Source: an uncultured Clostridia bacterium
GTDB lineage: Bacteria; Bacillota; Clostridia; Peptostreptococcales; Anaerovoracaceae
Direction of reading: 5' to 3'
Length of the DNA stretch: 7,076 nt
Assembly (NCBI GenBank): GCA_934255435.1
Contig: CAKQNZ010000112.1
Span: 1 to 7,076 of the forward strand
Both the position numbers and the translations under genes were made by a program. Each line of letters begins with the position of its first letter. The stretch's first letter is position 1. This document shows positions 1 through 5,942 of the stretch, one piece after another. Under the pieces are notes generated by a model. The model was not told the DNA's origin. It saw only the letters and a list, made by a program, of their open reading frames with translations, and did not search any database.

Positions 1-18
1 GTATTTCATATAGTTTTT

Positions 19-43
19 GCTGGCATAAATTGCCAGCTTTTTT
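19..43 (+). terminator. Rho-independent terminator of a convergent plus-strand gene outside the window
   Basis: GCTGGCA (19-25) pairs with TGCCAGC (31-37) around TAAAT and is followed by six T on the plus strand. On the minus strand it is followed by A's, so it works only for transcription entering from the left edge. It implies a plus-strand gene ending just before base 1. Confidence 0.75.
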
Positions 44-70
44 CATGCATTATTTGATGGAGATATTTCC

Positions 71-120
71 TATCAAACAAAAATACCGCCTGTTATGTGC
101 GTTTGCACATAACAGGCGGT
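71..120 (-). terminator. Strong rho-independent terminator of the PucR-family gene
   Basis: A perfect 16-bp stem (85-100 with 105-120, ACCGCCTGTTATGTGC and its complement) encloses a 4-nt loop and starts 3 nt after the TAA stop. On the minus strand it is followed by ATTTTTGTTTG. The stem is unusually long and perfect for a terminator. Confidence 0.9.
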
Positions 121-123
121 CAA

Positions 124-1791
124 TTACTTTATCAGCCCGTCCTTATACCATTCATCCGTCCTGGTATCTTCAGCGTCCTTGATCTCCAGCGCCATAAGCA
201 AGTTTAAAAGGTGCGGCATCTCAAACGGCGAATATCCCAGAAGTCCGATGATCCTGTTCTTCCTCTGAAGCATTGTGTTTTTATGTATATACAGTTCCTT
301 CGCGGTTTTTTGCACATTACCGCTGTTATAAATCAATCTCTTTAATGTATAGACAAGATTCGTGCCGTGCTCATTATCATAATCTTCAAGAGGTCTGAGC
401 AACCAGTATCGTGCTTCCTTTGCCTCCTTGTTTCTGCTCATATCAAGTATCTGGCTGAAGAACCACACCTGATCATAAAAAATGATCTGCTCTGGCCCAT
501 AGCTTTCACGTCCCAGTATCGCTGCCTTATATGCCTCTGAATATGCATCCGGAATATTTACCGGACTGTCGATCATCCTGCTTATTCCTATCGAAACCGA
601 CAGGCTCAATGAACCGGTCCTGAAAATCTCCATGAGTTTATCACAGAAAACATCCATTGTGATCTTCAATTCGTTGCTGCTTACAAAAACAAGGATGATA
701 TCACTTCTTGACACACACCAGTTCTTTGAACCGAAAGATTTCATAAATCGTATGATTCGTGGCATAAGTGTGTTTTTTATATAAAGCTGGATATCTGACT
801 GCCTCTTTTTATCTGACATTCTGTGCAGCGTATTGATATTGACTATAACAAGCCTGTCAACAGACTCTCTGCTGAAACCGATTTCTCCAGCTCTCTGTTG
901 TGCTATTTCTTCCGAAGCGAAATTCCCCGTGATCAGATCAGTTATGAATTCTTCTTTCTCTCTTTCCTGATAATCTGCCACCCTGTCTCTTCTCCCCAGA
1001 AGCAGAGCACAGGGTATCGTCAGTTTTTTCAAAAGAGTTTCCTCAGGATCCTCTGTCCCCACATGATCTGTGATCAGCACACCAAACAGATTTCTCTGAG
1101 ATCGTATCAGTGCAAAGAGCTTGTTCTTTCCTCTGGATTCGATCACTGCATAGCCTCTCCTGCTGCACAAATAAAGAATATGGTTGAAATTCTCATTAAG
1201 GTATTCCAGTTCCCATTGAGTTTCTTCCGAGTCCTCTTCTCCGAATACAAGCCTTCCATATATATCATAATAAGATATTCTCCTGGATAACTTTCGATTG
1301 AATTCTCTCAGAACATTTTCAGTCTTTTCTTCATTGATGATTATATCCAGGAAACCACTGTCATCATCACTGTTCATTGCCGGTTTTATCGAATTGCTTA
1401 CAAACAATTCATTGATGATAGGTGTCATTATTTCTATATACGAAACATCTGCCCGTGCCTGGATCAAAGGAAATCCTACCTTATCACAGTAATCTATCAC
1501 TTCATCATCGATGCTCTGCAGCAGCATCCCTACATTGCACAGAATAAGACCGCAGCCTCCATTTTCGTAAAGTGCCTTTATCACCACTTTCTGCTGCTGT
1601 ATGTCATTTCTGATCGCATAAAACGAAGTGATATAAAGCTGATTCTTTTCCACCCATTTAGATATACTGCTGTCTGCGATCTCAAGAACACTGATATTTT
1701 CAACAGGTTTACCGATACCCCGGGCTCCGGCTATCACAGTAGAACCGAACAGTCCTCCGAATTTCAATGCATTTTCCAGTGTCAGTGCCAT
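124..1791 (-). CDS. PucR-family transcriptional regulator
   Basis: 555-residue DNA-binding regulator of the PucR/CdaR type. Seen: an N-terminal PucR-type sensor domain (about 1-130, from LENALKFGGLFGSTVIAGARG with ISVLEIAD, ending FPLIQARADVSY), a middle GAF-like stretch (about 150-270), a GGDEF-like region (about 310-430, with SVSIGISR at 398-405 and AYSEAYKAAILGR at 416-428; no GGDEF active motif), and a C-terminal helix-turn-helix (479-537, with SGNVQKTAKELYIHKNTMLQRKNRI). These C-terminal domains bind DNA in the family. Members often control neighbouring amino-acid, purine or sugar-acid catabolism, so control of the upstream operon is a reasonable inference. Start ATG at 1791 follows AGGT with a 5-nt gap. 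A terminator separates it from the operon ahead, so it is probably expressed on its own. Confidence 0.9.
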   Translation of the reverse strand: MALTLENALKFGGLFGSTVIAGARGIGKPVENISVLEIADSSISKWVEKNQLYITSFYAIRNDIQQQKVVIKALYENGGCGLILCNVGMLLQSIDDEVIDYCDKVGFPLIQARADVSYIEIMTPIINELFVSNSIKPAMNSDDDSGFLDIIINEEKTENVLREFNRKLSRRISYYDIYGRLVFGEEDSEETQWELEYLNENFNHILYLCSRRGYAVIESRGKNKLFALIRSQRNLFGVLITDHVGTEDPEETLLKKLTIPCALLLGRRDRVADYQEREKEEFITDLITGNFASEEIAQQRAGEIGFSRESVDRLVIVNINTLHRMSDKKRQSDIQLYIKNTLMPRIIRFMKSFGSKNWCVSRSDIILVFVSSNELKITMDVFCDKLMEIFRTGSLSLSVSIGISRMIDSPVNIPDAYSEAYKAAILGRESYGPEQIIFYDQVWFFSQILDMSRNKEAKEARYWLLRPLEDYDNEHGTNLVYTLKRLIYNSGNVQKTAKELYIHKNTMLQRKNRIIGLLGYSPFEMPHLLNLLMALEIKDAEDTRTDEWYKDGLIK

Positions 1792-1821
1792 ATTTACCTG
1801 CTCTTTCCGATTTCATCATTC

Positions 1822-1856
1822 AAAAAACAAAACAGAGGGGATGCTGTGCTCCCCTC
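1822..1856 (-). terminator. Rho-independent terminator between the catabolic operon and the PucR-family gene
   Basis: On the minus strand GAGGGGA (1850-1856) pairs with TCCCCTC (1835-1841) around an 8-nt loop, and a T-rich tract with TTTTTT follows (1822-1834). It probably ends transcripts of the oxidoreductase-aminotransferase operon. It lies only about 30 nt before the regulator ATG, so it may also act as a leader attenuator for that gene. Confidence 0.75.
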
Positions 1857-1864
1857 CGATTATC

Positions 1865-1891
1865 ATTTTACCACGAACGGGCGTTTTGCAA
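1865..1891 (-). promoter_or_regulatory. Candidate sigma-70-type promoter for the PucR-family gene
   Basis: On the minus strand TTGCAA (1886-1891) is followed after 15 nt by TGGTAAAAT, an extended -10 (TGnTAAAAT, -10 hexamer at 1865-1870). The spacer is 2 nt short of ideal, which an extended -10 can tolerate. A start near 1858 would place the hairpin at 1835-1856 right at the 5' end of the transcript. No better promoter is visible between the terminator and the ATG at 1791. Confidence 0.4.
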
Positions 1892-1896
1892 CACCC
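1879..1896. repeat. 18-bp imperfect dyad overlapping a -35 element (possible operator)
   Basis: The plus strand reads GGGCGTTTTGCAACACCC. Arms GGG-x-GTT and AAC-x-CCC pair at six of seven positions around a 4-nt centre. It covers the TTGCAA box of the promoter candidate ahead of the PucR-family gene, a location where a repressor or autoregulator could bind. This rests on symmetry alone; no PucR consensus was matched. Confidence 0.3.
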
Positions 1897-1917
1897 TGAT
1901 ATTCTGTTTTTTATATA

Positions 1918-2085
1918 TCATTCACCGGTCTTTTGTCTCTCAACACTGTCCGATTTGAGCCATCTGAATAATCCGATCAGCATCCCAAGTATGACGAACA
2001 GGAACGGTATGGAAAGGACTATGCATATAGTCTTGACAGCTGAGCACCAGTGATCTGATGGTCCTGCCCTTTGATATCTTGGCAA
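1918..2085 (-). CDS. Overlapping small frame encoding a transmembrane helix (C-terminal half of a split gene, or TTG-started protein)
   Basis: This frame is open from a TGA at 2098-2100 to a TGA at 1918-1920. Its only early start is TTG at 2085, which would give 55 residues; a GGGG lies about 8 nt upstream. Residues 19-41 form a convincing transmembrane helix (TICIVLSIPFLFVILGML then IGLF), followed by RWLKSD and a charged tail ending KTGE, the layout of a helix with a cytoplasmic C-terminus. It overlaps the 77-codon frame by 146 nt. The simplest reading is that both are parts of one roughly 84-residue two-helix protein joined by a +1 shift. No family is recognised. Confidence 0.35.
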   Translation of the reverse strand: MPRYQRAGPSDHWCSAVKTICIVLSIPFLFVILGMLIGLFRWLKSDSVERQKTGE

Positions 2086-2173
2086 TGAATATCCCCATCA
2101 GTGCGATACATATGATGGATATAGGTTTATCCACCGACGCCTTTTTCACACCGAGTCTCTGCTGTTTGTCCAT
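1940..2173 (-). CDS. Small hypothetical protein with one N-terminal membrane segment, possibly frameshifted
   Basis: 77-codon frame starting 3 nt after the aminotransferase stop. I do not recognise it. Residues 1-16 are basic (MDKQQRLGVKKASVDK), then ISIICIALMGIFIA (18-31) is a short hydrophobic stretch that could span or anchor in a membrane, followed by basic residues (KISKGRTIR). After about residue 45 the composition stops looking like a protein of this kind, whereas the next frame encodes a clean transmembrane helix over the same DNA. Codon use in the first half resembles the neighbours. The ribosome binding site is poor (AGG only 2-3 nt before ATG). It may be a real small membrane protein whose second half is in the other frame, a decayed gene, or a sequence error. 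Confidence 0.4.
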   Translation of the reverse strand: MDKQQRLGVKKASVDKPISIICIALMGIFIAKISKGRTIRSLVLSCQDYMHSPFHTVPVRHTWDADRIIQMAQIGQC

Positions 2174-2176
2174 ATC

Positions 2177-3343
2177 CTACACCCGTGCTTTCATGACTCT
2201 TTCGATCCTGTCGAAAGCTTCTTTGAGGACGTTGATGCTGCATGTGCATGCGATACGGATATATCCTTCACCGCAGTTTCCGAAAGCATCACCGGGCAGC
2301 GTCAGCACATGGGCTTCACGCAGTATCATATCGGAAGCCTCGACACTGGTCAGGCCTGTTTCCCTGATGTTTATGAAAAGGTAGAAAGTCCCCTTCGGCG
2401 GGTCTATGACGCTGATCTTCGGGATATCAGCGATCCTTTCCGCCGAATAGAACACCCTCTTTTTGTATTCTTCTATCATGGCAGACTGCACTTCATCTCT
2501 GTTGCGAAGTGCATATATAGCAGCTCTCTGAGAAATCGAAGGTGCTGTGAAAACCACGTTTTCGTTGACCTGCTGTATTATCTTTATGATATAGTCCGGT
2601 GCTATGATATTGCCGACTCTCCAGCCGGTCATAGTAAAATTCTTTGAGAAAGAATTCAGTATTATCGTCCTCTCTTTCATACCCGGCAGCGATGCGAAAG
2701 GTACAAAAGGACTCTGATAGCTGAAAGATGTGTATATATCATCTGCGATGACGATGAGATCGTACTTCTCTGCGATCTCTGCGATCTTCTGCATAGTCTC
2801 CACTGTCAGACAGTTTCCTGTAGGATTGCTTGGCGAGTTTATCAGCAGAGCCTTGGTACGCTCTGTGATGAGGCTTTCCATGCGTTCGATGTTTATCTGG
2901 AAGTCCTCCTCCTCGTATGTAGGCAGTTCCACCGGTATACCTCTGGCAAGCTCCACCTGCTGAGGATACGGCGTGAAATACGGCGCCTGTACCAGTACTT
3001 CGTCTCCGTCGTCCAGTATTGATTCCAGCACCAGGTACATACCTTCGCATGCCGATGTACAGACGAATATCTCTTCATCTGCCACATCCATATCGTATTC
3101 TTCTTTGTAAAATCTGCTGATCTCCTGACGCAGCTCGGGATCACCCCTGAACTCCGTATATTTAGTATGTCCTGCTTTCGCATCTTCGAAAGCCTTTTCG
3201 ATTATCAGCGGATGTGTTATCAGATCAGGATCTCCCAGGCTCAGGTCAATGACGTCGTCATATGATTTGGCAAGGACGTCTGACTGCCCCATTGCAGTGC
3301 TCTGATCTTTCCAGTATCTCTTTGCAATAAATCTGTGTTTCAT
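2177..3343 (-). CDS. Class I/II PLP-dependent aminotransferase
   Basis: 388-residue fold-type I aminotransferase, full length for the aspartate/aromatic aminotransferase superfamily. Seen: LSLGDPD at 34-40, YTEFRGDPELR at 62-72, SPSNPTG at 170-176 (Asn173 contacts the cofactor), the DDIY block at 201-204 (D201 for the pyridine nitrogen, Y204 for the PLP oxygen), SFSKNFTMTGWRVG at 231-244 with Lys234 as Schiff-base lysine, and YIRIACT at 361-367 with Arg363 for the substrate carboxylate. It would convert an amino acid to its 2-oxo acid, the substrate of the upstream oxidoreductase. Substrate specificity cannot be read from the sequence. The gene starts 48 nt after the CoA-transferase with GGAGAG just ahead of ATG, in the same direction, so probably in the same operon. 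No cytoplasmic-export signal is seen. Confidence 0.92.
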   Translation of the reverse strand: MKHRFIAKRYWKDQSTAMGQSDVLAKSYDDVIDLSLGDPDLITHPLIIEKAFEDAKAGHTKYTEFRGDPELRQEISRFYKEEYDMDVADEEIFVCTSACEGMYLVLESILDDGDEVLVQAPYFTPYPQQVELARGIPVELPTYEEEDFQINIERMESLITERTKALLINSPSNPTGNCLTVETMQKIAEIAEKYDLIVIADDIYTSFSYQSPFVPFASLPGMKERTIILNSFSKNFTMTGWRVGNIIAPDYIIKIIQQVNENVVFTAPSISQRAAIYALRNRDEVQSAMIEEYKKRVFYSAERIADIPKISVIDPPKGTFYLFINIRETGLTSVEASDMILREAHVLTLPGDAFGNCGEGYIRIACTCSINVLKEAFDRIERVMKARV

Positions 3344-3391
3344 GATCTCTCCATATAGTTTTCTATGCTCCGTGCTTCAGTAAAGGTCGGA

Positions 3392-4621
3392 CTATCGTAC
3401 CGCTCCGGAGTCCTTCATGGCTTTTATCTGTTCAGAAGAATATCCCATGGATGTCAGTATCTCTTCCGTATCTTCTCCTATGCAGCCTGTCGGCTTGTAG
3501 CTGCGCCTGCCGTATTCGCTGAATGCGATCGGCGGGTTCGGCATCATCACTGTAGTGTGGTCCTCGTCAGGATATTCAACAGGAACCATGTACTCGTTTT
3601 CGATAGCCTGCGGGTCTTTGCTCACTTCGCATGACTCCTTCATGATCTCGCAGGCACAGTTGTTGGCACTGAGATAGTCTCTCCATTCCTGTGCTGTCTT
3701 TGTCATGAAGATGCCGTTGCATATCGTGATGATGTTTTCGATCTTGCCGTTGTCCTGCATTATCTGGATGCTGGCATAATCGGGATCATCAGCGAATTCC
3801 GGTATCCCGAACAGGCCGTACCATTTTTCTCTGTCCATCTCGTACTCATTGCAGTATACGCCGATCCATCTACCATCCTTGCACTTGTATGTCTGATTGA
3901 ACGGATCTGTAGGTCTGAGAGGATCAGGGTTGAGATGCTTCCTGTCAAACTGTGTCTGAACAACACCGATAGCGTTGCACCAGATACCACTGGCAAACAG
4001 CGATGTATCGACCTTCGTACCTTTGCCTGTCTCTTTCTTTGCATAAAGCGCCATCATGATACCGGCCAGGAAAGCTGAACTCGTCACCATGTCGCCGAAT
4101 GCATACGTCGGCAGGAATGGGAACGATCCTTCAGTGGACCAGTCTGCCAGAGGACCCGAACGGAGCCAGAATGCGCTGATATCGAATCCCGGATCGTTGG
4201 CAGACGGACCTTTATCGCCATATCCTTTGAAGTGTCCGTACACAAGTCCCGGGTTCACAGCCTTGAGACTTTCATAATCAAGTCCGTTGCGGGTGAGGGA
4301 CTTTTCCCTGACATTTGTGATGAACACATCTGCATCTGCGATCAGATCCATCAGGATCTTCTTTCCCTCTTCATTTTTGAAATTCAGTGAGATGAATTTC
4401 TTGTTACTGTTATGTATCGTGAACAGCGGGTTGCAGTCGTCCTCATACGGTGTGAACTCGTGAGTTCCCGCAACACGCATCACATCTCCGTCGAGAGTCT
4501 CCACCTTGATGACTTCTGCACCATAGGCGCAGAGTACACGGGCAGTTGTCGGAGCAGCTACTACTGTAGCCATTTCCACGACCTTGACTCCCTCTAAAGG
4601 TAATTTCTTGTTCTCTGTCAT
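3392..4621 (-). CDS. Family III (CaiB/BaiF) CoA-transferase, FldA/HadA-like
   Basis: 409-residue family III CoA-transferase, which moves CoA from an acyl-CoA to a free carboxylic acid through an aspartyl intermediate. Seen: N-terminal LEGVKVVEMATVVAAPTTAR (9-28) with GAEVIKVE (34-41), NSNKKFISLN (71-80), GLDYESLK (113-120), KGYGDKGP (132-139) and PGFDISAF (144-151). FGDM at 175-178 places Asp177 where formyl-CoA transferase has its catalytic Asp169. The pattern around residues 70-155 recalls FldA (cinnamoyl-CoA:phenyllactate) and HadA (2-hydroxyisocaproate) of Stickland-fermenting clostridia more than formyl-CoA transferase, judged from memory rather than by alignment. The frame stays open upstream to an ATG at 4687, but that start would overlap gamma by 43 nt; the ATG at 4621 begins just before the conserved LEGVKVVE and has a Shine-Dalgarno. 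Acceptor and donor acids are unknown. Confidence 0.9.
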   Translation of the reverse strand: MTENKKLPLEGVKVVEMATVVAAPTTARVLCAYGAEVIKVETLDGDVMRVAGTHEFTPYEDDCNPLFTIHNSNKKFISLNFKNEEGKKILMDLIADADVFITNVREKSLTRNGLDYESLKAVNPGLVYGHFKGYGDKGPSANDPGFDISAFWLRSGPLADWSTEGSFPFLPTYAFGDMVTSSAFLAGIMMALYAKKETGKGTKVDTSLFASGIWCNAIGVVQTQFDRKHLNPDPLRPTDPFNQTYKCKDGRWIGVYCNEYEMDREKWYGLFGIPEFADDPDYASIQIMQDNGKIENIITICNGIFMTKTAQEWRDYLSANNCACEIMKESCEVSKDPQAIENEYMVPVEYPDEDHTTVMMPNPPIAFSEYGRRSYKPTGCIGEDTEEILTSMGYSSEQIKAMKDSGAVR

Positions 4622-4629
4622 GCTTAACG

Positions 4630-4633
4630 CTCC
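4630..4633 (-). promoter_or_regulatory. Ribosome binding site deciding the CoA-transferase start
   Basis: GGAG 8 nt before the ATG at 4621, in the 23-nt gap after the gamma stop. It supports the 409-residue product over the longer reading from 4687. Confidence 0.7.
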
Positions 4634-4644
4634 ATTCCGTATTA

Positions 4645-5190
4645 TCAAAGCTGTCTGAGAGCAGCCTCTGCCCCCATATCGAAGCACTGATCGTTCTTAG
4701 GATTATCTTTGCCTTTCTTTGCAAAGTAATTCTTTACGCCGGCTCTTATGTGATCCACATCGAACATCTCCGATGCTGCCGCCATGGCTCCCAGCATCAC
4801 GATATTAGTGCCCCTTCCGTTTTTACATTCGTTGGCGATTTCAGTTGCAGGTACTTTGATGACTTTGATATCATCGCGGTACTTGCGGTCCTCGCTTACG
4901 ATACTGCTGTTTATCAGAAGCGTACCGCCCGGTTTGAGCCTGTCTTCGAATCTGTCTATCGCACATTCACTCATGGTGTAGAGAACGTCGGCTTCGAGGC
5001 AGTAGGGGCTCTGCAGGTCTCCTTCGCCTATCTTCAGTTCACAGTTTGCTGCTCCTCCACGCATTTCGAAGCCGTATGAAGGATACCATGAAACATTGAG
5101 ACCATCTTCCATTGCTATATCCGCAAGGATGTTGCCGGCAACCAGAACACCCTGTCCGCCGATTCCTGAACAGATTATTTCTTTCATCAT
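4645..5190 (-). CDS. 2-oxoacid:ferredoxin oxidoreductase gamma subunit
   Basis: 181-residue gamma subunit (pyruvate/ketoisovalerate oxidoreductase catalytic domain, POR family), which in these complexes contributes to CoA binding. Seen: GIGGQGV at 9-15, a Rossmann-like glycine motif typical of the family, and SYGFEMRGGAAN at 38-49, close to the usual SYGPEMRGG form with Phe where Pro is common. The domain fills the protein and the length is normal for a stand-alone gamma. Its ATG at 5190 overlaps the beta TGA (ATGA), with GGGAGG 6 nt upstream; a second ATG follows at once, so the start could be one codon later. It completes an alpha-beta-gamma-ferredoxin set and is followed 23 nt later by the CoA-transferase. 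Confidence 0.92.
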   Translation of the reverse strand: MMKEIICSGIGGQGVLVAGNILADIAMEDGLNVSWYPSYGFEMRGGAANCELKIGEGDLQSPYCLEADVLYTMSECAIDRFEDRLKPGGTLLINSSIVSEDRKYRDDIKVIKVPATEIANECKNGRGTNIVMLGAMAAASEMFDVDHIRAGVKNYFAKKGKDNPKNDQCFDMGAEAALRQL

Positions 5191-5927
5191 TCATTACCTC
5201 CCTTGTCCACGAACTCTCCTAACGGGAGATACTTGCTCTGTGTAGTCTTTATAAATTCGCAGGCATCGACTTCTGACATCTTCCAGTTTGTCGGACATGG
5301 GCTCAGTATATCTATGAGACAGAATCCCTCGCCGTTCATCTGCTTCGTCAGAGCCTTCTTTATAGCCTTCTTGGTCTTTTCTATGTTGGCCGGACTGTTG
5401 ACAGCACAGCGTGCAAGATATGCCATATCTGTCTGGCCCAGTATCTTTGCGATATCCATCATGCTGCCGTTCTTGCGCTCATCACGTCCGAAAGGCGAAG
5501 TTGCAGTCTTCATTCCCGGCAGTGATGTCGGAGACATCTGTCCGCCTGTCATCCCGAACACGCTGTTGTTGATGACTATTGCCAGGATGTTCTCGTTTCT
5601 TATCGCACTGTACAGTGTCGATTCGATACCGATGCTGTACGCTGATCCGTCACCCGGACGTGCGATCACCAGTGCGTCAGGTCTCGCATGCTTGACGCCT
5701 GCTGCAGTGGCGATAGTCCTGCCGTGAGCACCCATGATAGTATTGTACTTCATCGCAAACTGGCCGAACTGTCCGCAGGCCACATCATCAACTGTTATTA
5801 TCCTGTCACTTACACCCAGCTCTTCAACTGCTTCAGTTATAGCATGGCAGACGATACCGTGTCCGCAGCCCGGACACCATGATGCCTGCTGTTTCATATC
5901 TAAATCTTTTGGTAATTTGAAATCCAT
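5187..5927 (-). CDS. 2-oxoacid:ferredoxin oxidoreductase beta subunit (thiamine diphosphate-binding)
   Basis: 246-residue catalytic beta subunit that binds thiamine diphosphate and a [4Fe-4S] cluster. The N-terminus has CPGCGHG at 18-24. Cys18, Cys21, Cys51 and Cys211 are spaced like the four cluster ligands of OFOR beta subunits. HGR is at 68-70. The TPP/Mg motif is GDGS at 92-95 with NN at 120-121, followed by the family segment GMTGGQMSPTS at 125-135. The C-terminal SPCPTNW at 209-215 is typical of VOR/KOR beta. The TPP loop, GDGSAYSIGIES, differs from the GDGDLASIG-like form I associate with common clostridial VORs. The gene lies 13 nt after alpha, and its Shine-Dalgarno overlaps the alpha stop. 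It overlaps gamma by 4 nt (ATGA). Symbol left blank because vor/kor letters differ between organisms. Confidence 0.92.
   Translation of the reverse strand: MDFKLPKDLDMKQQASWCPGCGHGIVCHAITEAVEELGVSDRIITVDDVACGQFGQFAMKYNTIMGAHGRTIATAAGVKHARPDALVIARPGDGSAYSIGIESTLYSAIRNENILAIVINNSVFGMTGGQMSPTSLPGMKTATSPFGRDERKNGSMMDIAKILGQTDMAYLARCAVNSPANIEKTKKAIKKALTKQMNGEGFCLIDILSPCPTNWKMSEVDACEFIKTTQSKYLPLGEFVDKGGNE
5197..5204 (-). promoter_or_regulatory. Ribosome binding site of the gamma subunit gene
   Basis: AAGGGAGG inside the last codons of the beta subunit, 6 nt before the gamma ATG at 5190. With the ATGA stop/start overlap this indicates coupled translation of beta and gamma. Confidence 0.8.
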
Positions 5928-5935
5928 TCAAGGCA

Positions 5936-5942
5936 CCTCCTT
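5936..5942 (-). promoter_or_regulatory. Ribosome binding site of the beta subunit gene
   Basis: AAGGAGG 8 nt before the ATG at 5927. Its first two bases belong to the TAA stop of the alpha subunit, so translation of beta is probably coupled to termination on alpha. Confidence 0.85.

Noticed and set aside
53..77. AT-rich inverted repeat TTTGATGGA / TCC(T)ATCAAA
   Set aside because: Short, with a bulge and overlapping the terminator's T-tract; weak and easily due to chance in AT-rich DNA.
2066..2072. AAAGGGC heptamer in the small membrane frame, matching a -1 slippery site (A_AAG_GGC)
   Set aside because: A -1 shift there leads to a TAG after about 15 codons and not to the transmembrane frame, which needs +1; no stimulatory structure is evident.
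3344..3391. Possible internal promoter ahead of the aminotransferase (TATATG near the ribosome binding site)
   Set aside because: No -35 at a workable distance; the 48-nt gap is explained by an operon junction.
4622..4687. 22-codon N-terminal extension of the CoA-transferase to an upstream ATG
   Set aside because: It would overlap the gamma gene by 43 nt, has no family-like residues, and the ATG at 4621 has a good Shine-Dalgarno and sits just before the conserved N-terminus.
5203..5727. Plus-strand open frame of 174 codons (and similar ones at 5734-6279 and 823-1290)
   Set aside because: They lie wholly or mostly antisense to well-supported genes, have no recognisable domain, and look like shadows of the codon pattern on the other strand.
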